DNA from: Diphasiastrum complanatum
Lineage: Eukaryota; Streptophyta; Lycopodiopsida; Lycopodiales; Lycopodiaceae
Length of the DNA: 64,000 bases
Assembly: GCA_029204225.1 (NCBI GenBank)
Contig: CM055101.1
Span: 44,636,180 to 44,700,179, forward strand
Direction of reading: 5' to 3'
Shown piece after piece: positions 53,471 to 64,000 of this stretch. The notes under the pieces were generated by a model. The model saw only the letters and a program-made list of their open reading frames with translations, was not told the origin of the DNA and made no database searches. Made by a program: the position numbers and the translations under genes. Position 1 is the stretch's first letter; each line of letters begins with the position of its first letter.

Positions 53471-56044
53471 ATGACTTCAATGAGTTCATACTTGTTGCAA
53501 CCAAGTGAGAGATTGTCTACTTCCAATTATTCAATATGGAAGTTGAGGATGGAGTCCATCTTGATACTCCAAGATGTGATGGACATTGTACTTGGGATTG
53601 AGGAGGAGCCTCAAGTCCTTCAAGAAGTACAAAAATACAAGAAGAGAGCTAGGATGGCTCTCCACTACATTAAGATGAATGTCTCTAATGAGATATTGAG
53701 GGAGATTGGTGATTGTTCTACATCCAAGGAAGCTTGGGATTGTCTCAAGTCCATCTATGAGGCTAAGAACACCTCTAGGCTTCTCACTCTTAGAAATCAA
53801 ATATTCCAAAGTAGTCAAAAGAGTGATGAGAGTGCATCTAATTATGTTTTGAGAGTCAAGGATATTCATAGGGAGCTTGCATGTATTGGTGACTCAATCA
53901 ATCAAAGTGAGCTAGTCCAAGTCATTCTCAATGGCTTGAGAGATGAATATGACAACCTTGTCCAATCCTATGCTACTAAGGAGGAGCTACCAAGTTTGGA
54001 GGCCCTTCAAAGTGTGCTTATTTCTGAAGAATCAAGACAAGAGTACAAACTCTTGAGGATGGACAAGCTATCACTCAATCATGATGATGGCAAAGTTTTA
54101 TTTGCCAAGCACAAAGAGAGGAGTAAGAAGCAACACCATCACTTCTCTAATGACAAAGCTAAAGACCAAGATGGAGAGGAGGAGGATACCTCTCATGCTT
54201 CTAATTCAAATCTCAAGAAGAAGATGATCAAGTGCTTTTATTGTGGCAAGAAAGGCCATTATGCCACCAATTGCTTCAAGAAGAAGAATCAACTCAATCA
54301 AGCCAACATCACCAATGAGAAAGAAGACTATATTGCAAGTGATGGAGAAGGCTCTCTTATGGCATCAAGCTTCTCCTCTTCCACCTTCAACAAGGATGAC
54401 TCATGGTATATTGATAGTGGAGCATCTTCACATATGTGTGGCTCCAAGCACTTTTTTTCATCTATTATGCCTTATGATGGAGTCAAGAAGACCATATACT
54501 TTGCAAGTAAGCATGAGTGCAATATTGAAGGAGTAGGGATTATTCCCTTGAAGCTTGCATCTTCTAAAGATCTCTTTCTCAACAATGTTCTTTTTGTCCC
54601 AAAGCTTACAAAGAACATCTTAAGTGTTGGCCAACTTCTTGATAGTGGCTTTGATGTCAATTTCAATATTGACAATTGTGTGATTAAGAAGGATGGTGAG
54701 ATCCTTGCATATGGATCAAGATTTGAAGGCATCTACAAATTGGATCCAAGTGAGAGTGCAAACTCTCTTGATGTTTCTTATATTTCCAATATTTCAAAGG
54801 AGGAGGATTACACAAGATGCACATATCTTCTCTCTTCAAGTATTATGGTGTATGATTATTCCTTATTATTCAAAGCATATGTTGAGAAGAAATTCTCATT
54901 GAAGATCAAAGCTTTGAGGAGTATTGGAGCTCTTGAAGGAATAGCACCATATGAAGTTTTATTCAAGATGAAGCCTAAGGTTGATCACCTTAGTGAACTT
55001 GGTAGTGCTTGCTTTGCACATATTCCCTTGGAAACAAGAAGGAAGGATGATCCAAGCTCATGGATCATGATTGGATACTCATCCATCAAGGAGGCCTTTA
55101 GTGTCTTTACACTCTCTATTTCAAATGTGATCGTGAATAGAGATGTCATATTGCATGAAGATTCAATCTTGGAAGTGGCCGAGATCAAGGCTTCTCAAGA
55201 AGCATCACAAGTTATCCTTTTTAAAGGTATTCAAGTTATGATGGGGCCAATGTGTGAGGAGGAGTTTCTTCTTCATATGATTTCAAGAAGATCTTCAAGA
55301 TGCATGGCCGAGTCTTTATGGCTCACCTTACATGGCAAAGAGGGGCATCTTTCATGTTGTATCTACTACAACACATTCATATATGCTTCTCTTCCTTTGC
55401 TTGAAATGCTATCTTGCTTCATTGAATTTTTTGGATCTCAAAGTTCAAGAAAAGCTATACTAATTTTGTATGATGCTTATGGTATGGACATGTTTCTTGT
55501 CATTATTGACTTAGATGTGTTTCCAATACTTTTTGAAAGCAAGATATTGTATTGTCTAAAGTATGCTCTTGGTTCTAGTAAGAACAAGATTGAGCTTGGT
55601 ACTCACTTTTTTGAAAATCATGTTTTCACATGTTTTGAGGCAAATTGTAAACTCCTCTTGAGATTAAGTGAAGCATCCAAAGTGGACACTTACATCCTTG
55701 AGAGAGTAACTAGCCTAAAAAAGATCAAGATAGTCTTTTATATCAAGATTAGATCCATCATGGATATAGTTCATTGTATGTGGACTAGTCAAGCTAGAAA
55801 GCATAATCTTGATAATCATCATTGTTTCACATCTTATGATCTTGATCTCCATGATCCTTATGAGGCTTGGAAGCCTCAGATTTCTCTATTTATGGTGCAT
55901 CCATCATGCAAGTGGAACTTTCAAGGCAAAGATCATCATCAAGCATGGAGGAAGCCCATGATAATAGTGGCATATTGGTGGAGCACTCTTCAAAGGCATT
56001 GGCAAGAGATCTCTACCAAAGAGATCTTATCATGGATATGGTGA
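53471..56044 (+). CDS. Copia B gag-protease polyprotein with deleted pol and unrecognised C-terminus
   Basis: 857 codons, uninterrupted. Residues 1-~240 copia gag (SYLLQPSERLSTSNYSIWKL); ~255-268 zinc knuckle CFYCGKKGHYATNC; ~312 protease WYIDSGASSHM with DSG; NILSVGQLLDSGFDVNF; GIYKLD near 425. The pre-integrase zinc site and integrase core are missing: a scrap, FKAYVEKKFSLKIKALRS (compare FVEKHHNHSIKILRSDNGG in copia A), joins to the integrase end PYEVLFKMKPKVDHLSELGS and RDVILHEDS (~493-575). No RT or RNase H motif follows. The last ~230 residues (from about SLWLTLHGKEGHL) are not recognised. Gag is similar to copia A, so A-like elements could supply the missing enzymes. The open frame despite the deletions argues for recent or selected coding. 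Confidence 0.9.
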   Translation: MTSMSSYLLQPSERLSTSNYSIWKLRMESILILQDVMDIVLGIEEEPQVLQEVQKYKKRARMALHYIKMNVSNEILREIGDCSTSKEAWDCLKSIYEAKNTSRLLTLRNQIFQSSQKSDESASNYVLRVKDIHRELACIGDSINQSELVQVILNGLRDEYDNLVQSYATKEELPSLEALQSVLISEESRQEYKLLRMDKLSLNHDDGKVLFAKHKERSKKQHHHFSNDKAKDQDGEEEDTSHASNSNLKKKMIKCFYCGKKGHYATNCFKKKNQLNQANITNEKEDYIASDGEGSLMASSFSSSTFNKDDSWYIDSGASSHMCGSKHFFSSIMPYDGVKKTIYFASKHECNIEGVGIIPLKLASSKDLFLNNVLFVPKLTKNILSVGQLLDSGFDVNFNIDNCVIKKDGEILAYGSRFEGIYKLDPSESANSLDVSYISNISKEEDYTRCTYLLSSSIMVYDYSLLFKAYVEKKFSLKIKALRSIGALEGIAPYEVLFKMKPKVDHLSELGSACFAHIPLETRRKDDPSSWIMIGYSSIKEAFSVFTLSISNVIVNRDVILHEDSILEVAEIKASQEASQVILFKGIQVMMGPMCEEEFLLHMISRRSSRCMAESLWLTLHGKEGHLSCCIYYNTFIYASLPLLEMLSCFIEFFGSQSSRKAILILYDAYGMDMFLVIIDLDVFPILFESKILYCLKYALGSSKNKIELGTHFFENHVFTCFEANCKLLLRLSEASKVDTYILERVTSLKKIKIVFYIKIRSIMDIVHCMWTSQARKHNLDNHHCFTSYDLDLHDPYEAWKPQISLFMVHPSCKWNFQGKDHHQAWRKPMIIVAYWWSTLQRHWQEISTKEILSWIW

Positions 56045-56170
56045 GGGTGCTGCTATGATGGATCCCTTGGCTGATCTTCACTTCTTATGCATACCAAAGG
56101 ATCCACTCAAAAAGATTTACAAACTTCTCAAGTGATCTAGTACCTTTCCAAGCTATTTTTTGAGGAGGAG

Positions 56171-56990
56171 TGTGAGAAATTGGCAAAAATATAGCTTGGT
56201 ATTTTTTATGATAGAAGTTTGTAAGTGAATCTCACATGTGTGGAGGATGTTCCCACGTGTGGAGAATTGTAAAGTAAATCAAAATGTTTGATATAGGGGT
56301 CTCATAGAATTTTGTAGTCAAGCATTTAGGTGTAGGATGTTGATAGGGTCAAATTTGGCATAGATGGCAAATTATCCATTTCCACTTGTAATGCCAATAT
56401 TGAGCCAAAATAGAGCCAAACTTGTTCCAATTAGAGTGTAGACAAGTATCATGCTTTTGTTTGATGAAGCTTAAGAGGTTCAATAGGATTTAGAGGTGGA
56501 ACCTTGTGAGGTCCAATAGAAAATTGAGGTGTGCTTGAATATAGTCCAATAGAATTTAGAGGTGCATGGATCAATGGTCCAATAGGATTAAGAGGTGTCA
56601 AAGTGTGATCCAATCATAGTTAAGCATAGTGGTAGCTCATGAATCTATTAGTATCATTGTACTCCTCCTTTTGGATCTAATTGATTTTGAGATTGAGTGG
56701 ATTTTGAGTGTCATTGAATTTCTAGCTTTCTCTCTCTACCCGAGAGCTCTTGATGGTTTTTCTCTCTCTACCCGAGGAGAGCAGCTTGTTTTTACTTAGA
56801 ATACTTTTGGAACACTTCCCACACGTGTGAGTGAGAGTTGGAAGTGATTGAATGCATGTAGTAGTGTGTTTTTGCCATAGAATCAAAGATAGATCTTGAA
56901 TCTCAATCTAGTCTTGATCTTGGTGCATCTACACACCTTAGGAGATCACAAGTACATGTAGTGGACAATCCACACGTGTGAAATTCAATA
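56171..56990 (+). repeat. 3' LTR of copia B
   Basis: As the 5' LTR, but the terminal CA is TA (AAATTCAATA), a C-to-T change at the end recognised by integrase. Confidence 0.96.
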
Positions 56991-57208
56991 AAATAGCTCC
57001 TATTTTTTCTCCCTTGTATCTAAGCATAATTTGGACTCATTCCAAAGGTTCTAACACTTAGGTCTACTTGAGAACATCCTTATGAATGGAATCCTATGCT
57101 ATTTGGCACGTGTGACAAGCCACATCATGACCATCTAACTATTTACAAGTCATATGACCAAAACTAGTCAAGCTAGAATTGTGAATTTTTAACACTCCTC
57201 CTCACTAT

Positions 57209-57610
57209 CTAGCTTGGTTCAATCATTGCTTTACTAATCACTCCAAGTGATGATCTGAACTTCATAAAAGGTGTCTTTTGAAGTGGTTTAGTAAGTAGAT
57301 CAGCTACACATTCATTGCTTGGAACATGCTCCAAAGCAATCTCCTTGGCTTGCACCATTTCTCTCACAAAGTGATGGCATATCTCAATGTGCTTAGATCT
57401 TGCATGGAAGATTGGGTTAGATGCAAGGTGTTGGGCTGATATATTGTCATTGTAGATGATTGGTGCCTCCTTTGAATCCATGATCTTTAGTTCCACCAAT
57501 AATCTCTTGATCCAAAGTACCTCCTTTGTAGTGGTTGTCAAAGCTTTGTACTCGGCCTCGGTTGAAGATAGAGATATAGTTTCTTGCTTTTTTGAAAGCC
57601 ATGAAACCAC
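57209..57610 (-). pseudogene. Copia A RNase H C-terminal part
   Basis: VSWLSKKQETISLSSTEAEY, IIYNDNISAQHLASNPIFHA, RSKHIEICHHFVREMV, ending VISKAMIEPS just before the polypurine tract. Between this and the RT piece a small deletion has removed the first RNase H motif (expected DADWAG; only GDKRDRKSTSAY remains), so catalytic Asp and frame are both lost. Confidence 0.93.
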
Positions 57611-57650
57611 ACCTTCTCCTATGAAAGTTGAATAGGCACTTGTTGATTTC

Positions 57651-59921
57651 CTATCCCTCTTGTCCCCTGCAAAAATGAAGGTTAATCACATCTCCTCTAT
57701 GTAAAATCCCAAAATCCAATGTACCCGAGATGTATCTTAGAATCCTCTTAGCCTTTTTCCAATGGATATTCAATGGCTTTTGCATGGATTGTCTCAACCT
57801 ACATACACTAAAGCTAAGATCTGGTCTAGTTATAGTGATCCACATTAAGGAGCCTATAAGTTGCCTAAACAAAGTGATGTCCATGAAGTCATCTTCATTT
57901 GGCACTTTTACATCTTGCTCCATTGGTGTGTCAACACTTTTGCATACTTCCATCTTAAACTTCTTCAAAAGACTTTGAGCATAGTTTACTTGACTTATAA
58001 AAATAAAATCAGACCCTCTAAGTACCTCTATGCCTAAGATGAAGTGAAGACACCCTAGATCTACCATCTTGAACTCTAAGGATAGATCTATCTTGATTTT
58101 TTCAATACCATCAACACTATTTCCACTAATGATGATGTCATCTACATAAATGAGTAAAAGTACAATACCAACATCATCAAATTTAATGTAAAGAGTGGGA
58201 TCATATTCACTTTGAACAAAAGAAAGTGAAATAAGATAGCAATGTAGTCTTGCATTCCAAGATCTCGAGGCTTGCTTCAAGCCATAGATGCTTCTTTGGA
58301 GATGGCATACTTTGTTCTCCATTCCATGCTTGATGAACCCTTGTGGCTGCTCCCTATAGATATCCTCTTCCAAAAAACCATTCAAGAAAGCATTAGAGAC
58401 ATCCATTTGACATAGAATCCATCCAAAATGTGATGCAAGTGCAATGATTAGCCTTATTGTGACCATCTTGGCCACGAGTGCAAAAGTTTCCTCATAGTCT
58501 ATCCCTCTCTCTTGAGCATAACCTTTTGCAACTAATCTTGCTTTATGTTTGTTAACACTCCCATTTGCATTCAGCTTAAGCTTGAAGACCCACTTGCATC
58601 CTATTACATTCCTTTGATGTCTCTCAACAAGCAACCAAGTTTCATTCTCAATCAAGGCATCATACTCATCCAACATAGCTTTATACCATTCTTTGGAGTT
58701 CAATGCATCTTCAACATTAGATGGTTCTTCAAAACTAGATAAAGCATAAGAAGTGGATGAGATACCCTCAACTTGTTGTCCTTTGCCTTGATATGTGAGC
58801 CTTGCTGGCTCCACTTTTGCCCTTGAAGATCTCCTTGGTGTGATAGGTGGGTTTGGTGCTTGCTCCTCCATGAGCTCCTCCTCAAAACCAAGATCTTGCT
58901 CCTCGGCCATCTTCTTCTTGATTGTTGGAGCACTTGAGCCTTCTTCAAGCATATGCATATGATGTTCATCAAAGATGACATCCCTTGAAACAACAAATTT
59001 GTTCAAGGATGGGAGATAAACTCTGTAGCCCTTGCTTGAGCTTGCATATCCAAGCATGATCCCTCTTGTGGAAGATGGATCCTCCTTGGTTCTTGTTTCC
59101 AATGGCACATGCACATAACATATACACCCAAAAACTTTCAAGTGATTAAGATTGGGCTTCTTTCCATACAACATCTCATAAGGAGTTTTGCCCTCAATTG
59201 CTTTGCAAGACACCCTATTCATCAAGTAGTTTGCACATACAAGAGACTCACCCCAAAAGGATTTGGGCAAACAAGCATCTAATCTTAAAGCCTTAGAGCA
59301 TTCACATAATGTTCTATTCCTTCTTTCAGCAGCTCCATTTTGTTGAGGAGTGTAAGGACAAGAAGTCTCTTTCTTGATCCCTTCCTCCTCACAAAAGGCC
59401 TTGAACTCATTGGAGATGAATTCTCCACCATTGTCACTTCTAAGAATCTTGATGCTATGATTATGATGCTTTTCCACAAACAACTTGAACTTTACAAAAG
59501 TATCAAATACTTGAGACTTGAAGGAAAGTAAGAACACCCAACAATATCTTGAGTAGTCATCAATGAAGGTTAAAAACATGGATGAACCTCCATTAGATTT
59601 GGTGCTAGCAATGTGCACATCCGAGTGTATGAGTTCAAGAGGATGAGATGACTTTGTGATGGAGTTAGGAAACACCTTCTTATGTGCCTTGGATAAGGCA
59701 CAAGCTTCACAAACCTTGTCTTCCTTCCCAATAGACCTTGGTAGGCCTAAAGCATACTCCTCCTTGATCATAGCCTCCATGGAACCCGAGTTGACATGTC
59801 CAAGTCTTTTGTGCCATAAAGTAAAGGTAGATATCTTGCTCTTCTTGGCCAACATGACAACATTAGTATCCACAAATGCATCCAACTTATAAAGTTTGCT
59901 AAGTTTAGTGCCCTTAGCCAC
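57651..59921 (-). pseudogene. Copia A integrase and reverse transcriptase
   Basis: 756 codons. Integrase zinc-binding WHKRLGHVNSGSMEAM ... CEAC; catalytic D-D-E (DVHIAS, TFIDDYSRYCWVF, HNGAAER-type QQNGAAERRNRTL); the C-terminal KVFGCICYVHVPLETRTKED. RT begins WYKAMLDEYDALIENETWLL and KARLVAKGYAQERGIDYEET, with catalytic YVDDIIISG near 58140 and HFILGIEVLRGSDFIFISQV. It ends in a frameshift at GDVINLHFCRGQEG. The listed first codon is GTG, because the true frame enters from gag-protease. Domain order IN before RT is copia-type. Confidence 0.95.
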
Positions 59922-60643
59922 ATCTTACCCTTCTTCTTGATGAAACATTCATTTGAAGCAAAGTCAACATTGAAACCATTGTCTACCATTTGGCCAACAC
60001 TTAGTAGATTCTTTGTTATTGTAGGAATGTACAAAACACCTTCTATGTTGATCTTTTTGGAAGACCCTAAGCAAAGAGGAATGCTACCAACTCCTTCAAT
60101 CTTACAAGCTTCATCATTTGCTGTATAGATAGACTTTATAGGTCCATCATAAGATAAGAGAGAAGAGAAAAACTCCCTTTTACTAGTCATGTGTGAACTA
60201 GCACCCGAGTCAATCCACCAAGGATCTTCTCCTTTGAAGCTTGTTGAAGAAAATATGGACATCATGAGAGAGTCCTCATGTGAACTCTCCTCCTCCTCCT
60301 CTTTGCTCATGTTGGCTTGGCTTTGATCTTGCTTCCTCTTGAAGCATTCCGAGGCATAATGCCCCATCTTGCTACAATAGAAGCACTTCACCTTTGATTT
60401 GTCCTTCTTGAATTTGGTGGTTGATGGAGATGCCTTTGAGGGTCCTTCTTGATCCTCAAGCTTTGTAGACTTCTTGAATGTTGATCCTTTGCCTTTGTAC
60501 TTGCCTTTGCCTTTGGTGAAGAGAGCTTGGTCATCTCCACCTTGGATGGAAAGCCTATCCATCCTCTCTTGCATTTGGCTCCTTCTTGATTCCTCGGCCA
60601 TGAGTGTGCCTTGGAGTTCTTCAAGTGTGGGTAGCTTACCCAA
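59768..60643 (-). pseudogene. Copia A gag C-terminus and protease
   Basis: In frame with the previous piece. LPTLEELQGTLMAEESRRSQ, basic region (KGKYKGKGSTFKKSTK), CCHC zinc knuckle CFYCSKMGHYASEC, protease PWWIDSGASSHMTSKREFF with the DSG triad, and LLSVGQMVDNGFNVDF. A frameshift near 59925, after FIKKKGK, sends the frame into nonsense residues. The correct frame continues as the next piece. Confidence 0.92.
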
Positions 60644-60655
60644 AATTGCATATCC

Positions 60656-61150
60656 CTAAACCAAATTGTCAAATTCAAAGCTTAGTCCATTCAATATGAG
60701 TTGAACAAGCTCTTCATCCTTGATAGGGTCACCTATAAAGGCTATCTCTTTGTTCAATTCCTTTACTCTTAGGACAAAAGTATGTGCACTCTCTCCTTTC
60801 TTTTGATAGCTTCTATAGATTTGATTCTTCAAAGCTAACATTCTAGTTTGGTTCTTGGATTCATAGACCTTTTGCAAAGTCTCCCAAGCATCTTGAGCTG
60901 AAGTGCAATCTCCTACCTCTCTTAAGAGTTCATTTGCAACATTCATTTTTATGCAATGTAGTGCAACATTGCACCTCTTGATGTATTTGGCTTTTTCTTG
61001 AGGATGAATAGGTTCACCCTCCTTACCATTTACAATTTCCATCAGATCTTGCATGATCATGATGGATTCCATTCTAACTTTCCATATGGAATAGTTAGTT
61101 TTGTTGAGCCTTTCATTAGTATCCAAAAGATATGCATTTATAGATGCCAT
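60656..61150 (-). pseudogene. Copia A gag, N-terminal part ending in a nonsense codon
   Basis: ATG at 61150: MASINAYLLDTNERLNKTNY, SIWKVRMESIMIMQDLMEIV, typical copia gag (DUF4219/UBN2) that packages the RNA. The frame stops at a TAG (60658-60656) after SFEFDNLV. The same frame continues GYAILGKLPTLEELQG. Copia B has VQSYATKEELPSLEAL there, so the stop replaces a Gln codon. No other damage in this part. Start chosen by match to the copia B start. Confidence 0.92.
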
Positions 61151-61948
61151 CTAGTCTCCTAATCAAGGACTTGACACAAATGAAGGTTACTTCTATTGAT
61201 TTGATTGAAGGTCTACCTTATCCCACTTCTTAGGGACCTGAAAAGATCAGTAATAGACTTCCTATAAAGATCTAAGAATGATCTCTAACAAAATCAAATC
61301 ATAGAATACTAGAAACAATGCACTTGCTTGACTGAAGTAGACAATACTAGTAGAATTGCCCCTCTTTCTATAAAGAATATTAAAGCTTCCAAATGATCTG
61401 ATCAAGAGTGAATTTCAGCAACCTAATATACTTCCAAAATCACTTGTAAAAGATCTAAATGGAACTTAATGAGGATGCAACACAATCTACTATCCAATCA
61501 CAAGCAAAAAATGATCAAAATTGATGAAAAATTGATCTAATTTGGTGCATAAGTCAAGCAATGGTTGGACTAAACCTAAATCACTTTAGGAGGTGCCTAC
61601 TACACCTTAGAACAGCCTTGAAGAGTCCTCAAAACTCTGATTTTCCCTCTCATTGAATGCTAGAAAGCCTCCTCTATGAAATCACCTCCAAAACTCGCTT
61701 AGAAATCAATGCTTGGAGCAAGCAAAACTTGCTATCTTGGTAATGTGAATTGAATTCAACTTTGCCTCTGGTTTTAGACACCTAAACACCTGCAAATGAA
61801 GTCACACAACACCAATCTCCAATGTATTTGACTCACTTTGGGTTCTAGAATCAATACTAGATGCTAAGATCCAATCTACACAAGATTTAGATCAAAAATT
61901 GTGATCAAATTGAATGAAAACCAAGGATTTAGCTCATTTCAGCCTTTA

Positions 61949-61961
61949 GGCTCTGATACCA
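61949..61961 (-). other. Primer binding site of copia A, initiator Met tRNA
   Basis: Minus strand TGGTATCAGAGCC immediately after the LTR end. Confidence 0.93.
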
Positions 61962-62643
61962 TGTAAAAATTACAGCAAATAAGGATCCTAAAACACTTGA
62001 AATGATGAGGGAAACAATAGATTATGATTTCATAAGATTAGCACAAGTTGAACCATCAAAATCCATCAAAAATCTATGCTTGAACCTCACTAAATGGCCC
62101 AAATCCTTGAAGAAGGCTTCACACGTGTGAAAGTACGGCCTCCCACAGTCTGAGTACTATACACCAGACCTACATTCAATCCTATAATCATTAGTAATCA
62201 CAAGTACTCAAACAATTATGAACATAGAGAGCAATTGCACCATTATGAGAGAAAAAACATGAAATTGCTTGATTGATTTTGGTGAGATATCATCACCTAT
62301 ATATACATGATCCATCATGGTTTTGGGCAGGTATGAGTAGCCCTAAACCTATCCCTAATTCTAATTTTGGTGGATCTTTCATCCCTACCAAGTTAGGGTT
62401 GGAATCTTGGAGATCCCTCAACAATGCAAAAATTACCAAAAATAGCTCCTATTTTTTCTCCCTTGTATCTAAGCATAATTTGGACTCATTCCAAAGGTTC
62501 TAACACTTAGGTCTACTTGAGAACATCCTTATGAATGGAATCCTATGCTATTTGGCACGTGTGACAAGCCACATCATGACCATCTAACTATTTACAAGTC
62601 ATATGACCAAAACTAGTCAAGCTAGAATTGTGAATTTTTAACA
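61962..62643 (-). repeat. 5' LTR of copia A
   Basis: Plus-strand ends TGTAAAAATTACAGC ... GAATTTTTAACA. 682 bp. Confidence 0.95.
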
Positions 62644-62654
62644 TAATGAGGAGG

Positions 62655-62920
62655 AGTAAATGAGGCGAGTTATATTGGGCGCGAGTAATAGATTTGATGG
62701 CGAGTAAAGATAGTGAACAAAAAATGAGAAAACTCTGATGATGAGTTATAAATCCATGTTGGCGAGTTATAACCGAGTAAATGAGGGCGAGTAGGCGAGT
62801 TATACTGGGTGTGAGTAATAGCTTTGATGGCGACTAAAGATAGTGAACAAAAAATGAAAAAACTCTGATGATGAGTTATAAATCCCTGTTGGCGAGTTAT
62901 AACTGACGAGTAATAAAAAG
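62655..62920. repeat. Tandem duplication in the element F leader
   Basis: Two ~135-bp units share GATAGTGAACAAAAAATGA, CTCTGATGATGAGTTATAAA and TTGGCGAGTTATAAC. The word GCGAGTAAT and relatives continue to ~63300 and also at 51361-51412. Confidence 0.85.
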
Positions 62921-63329
62921 AACAGGAATAAAAAAAAATGACGAAAAAATCCAAAATGACGAGTAATAGCTCTGAGCACGAGTAATAAATTTATAACTCA
63001 CCGATCACCAAAAAGATGCCTCTGAGCTTGTTGATCACTCAGCCCTGATGGTGAGTGAAGTGGATGAGAAAAAAGTGGAAAAAAAATGGTCTAGCGAGTA
63101 AAAGGTGGATGGGCAAGTAAAAGTACTGATGGCGAGTTATAACTTATAACTCGTCGAGCTCACATAAAAGAGTTTGGACCTTGTCTAGCTCTATGGAGAA
63201 GTGGCGAGCAAAGAGGAGAAGGAAAAAGTGGAAAAACACCTGTAAGCGAGTAATAAACCTGTCAAAAAGAGAGAAAATAGCAGAAAAATGCAAACTAAAA
63301 AATCACTCCTAGGACTGTTTAGCACCGTC

Positions 63330-63347
63330 TCCCCGGCAACGGCGCCA
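63330..63347 (-). other. Primer binding site of element F, Asp tRNA
   Basis: Plus strand TCCCCGGCAACGGCGCCA, the 3' end of plant Asp tRNA, so the minus strand has its complement as primer site, 8 nt from the LTR. This primer type is usual in Athila/Tat gypsy elements. Confidence 0.85.
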
Positions 63348-63355
63348 AAAAAATA

Positions 63356-64000
<645 letters not shown>

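Larger units (their letters stand above)
51896..56990 (+). mobile_element. Ty1/copia element B, young and non-autonomous
   Basis: LTRs 51896-52713 (818 bp) and 56171-56990 (820 bp) differ at about a dozen positions by eye. A perfect target duplication AAATA (51891-51895 and 56991-56995). Primer site variant at 52714-52726, polypurine tract TTTTTGAGGAGGAG at 56157-56170. A single long ORF with gag and protease but no integrase core or RT. Orientation opposite to its host LTR. Confidence 0.95.
51413..57194 (-). repeat. 3' LTR of copia A, split by copia B
   Basis: 51413-51895 and 56996-57194 together make 682 bp, equal to the 5' LTR. 56991-56995 is the duplicated target AAATA of copia B. Confidence 0.95.
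51413..62643 (-). mobile_element. Ty1/copia element A, complete but mutated, carrying copia B in its 3' LTR
   Basis: Two LTRs of 682 bp each (right copy 61962-62643; left copy 51413-51895 plus 56996-57194 around copia B). A perfect 5-bp target duplication TAATG (51408-51412 and 62644-62648). Met-tRNA primer site at 61949-61961, polypurine tract at 57205-57195, and gag-pol on the minus strand in four pieces. LTRs differ at only a handful of positions, so the insertion is recent. Inserted in the leader repeats of element F. Confidence 0.95.

Noticed and set aside
62644-63320. Regular GCGAGTAAT repeats as a CRISPR or satellite array
   Set aside because: Spacing is irregular, there are no unique spacers of constant length, and the location is the leader of a plant gypsy element.

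Overview
The window is a repeat-dominated stretch of a land-plant nuclear genome. The evidence is plant Ty1/copia elements primed by initiator-Met tRNA, a Ty3/gypsy chromovirus, a Tat/Athila-like gypsy element with an Asp-tRNA primer site, L1-type LINEs, a histone H3/CENH3-like pseudogene, and isolated intron-bounded exons. Nothing bacterial or organellar is visible. The species cannot be fixed by reading alone. A large-genome, possibly non-seed plant such as a fern would fit, but that is inference.

Layout. 1-3.2 kb: minus-strand LINE (called L1 here) with a completely open ORF2 that runs off the left edge. 4.07-9.1 kb: plus-strand gypsy-like LTR element (E) with LTR, Met primer site, a leader built of repeats, broken gag and protease, and two long unrecognised ORFs where RT and integrase should be. 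9.1-15.7 kb: lower-repeat DNA with a B3-like exon, a LINE 3' fragment (L2), and a possible TATA-bearing minus-strand multi-exon gene. 15.8-26.3 kb: LINE cluster L3 to L7. L4, L5 and L6 lie head-to-tail and are joined through (CT)n tracts. 27.4-28.6 kb: inverted partial copy of element E. 29.9-31.6 kb: decayed copia D. 34.05-34.42 kb: H3/CENH3-like pseudogene. 36.5-45.2 kb: old minus-strand copia C, interrupted by a chromovirus (39.3-43.6 kb, 5-bp target duplication ACCTC) and by a solo LTR. 45.86 kb to the right edge: Tat/Athila-like element F (minus), disrupted by chromovirus remnant G and by copia A (51.4-62.6 kb, target duplication TAATG). The 3' LTR of copia A is itself split by copia B (51.9-57.0 kb, target duplication AAATA).

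The most interesting material is the LINE family. Its copies end in (CT)n after a conserved GACATTAATAAAG-like box, and the 3' UTR carries a small hairpin whose stem changes in a compensated way between copies. The 5'-truncated copies start directly inside or against (CT)n. In L1, ORF1 is separated from an AUG-less ORF2 only by an in-phase UAG, which suggests stop-codon readthrough or reinitiation. Copia B is a young element with one 857-codon ORF that keeps gag and protease but has lost the integrase core and all of RT/RNase H, so it must be mobilised in trans if it moves at all.

Most coding sequence is transposon-derived and many copies are broken. The L1 ORF2 and the copia B ORF are the long uninterrupted frames. 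All family assignments come from motif reading; no database search was run.
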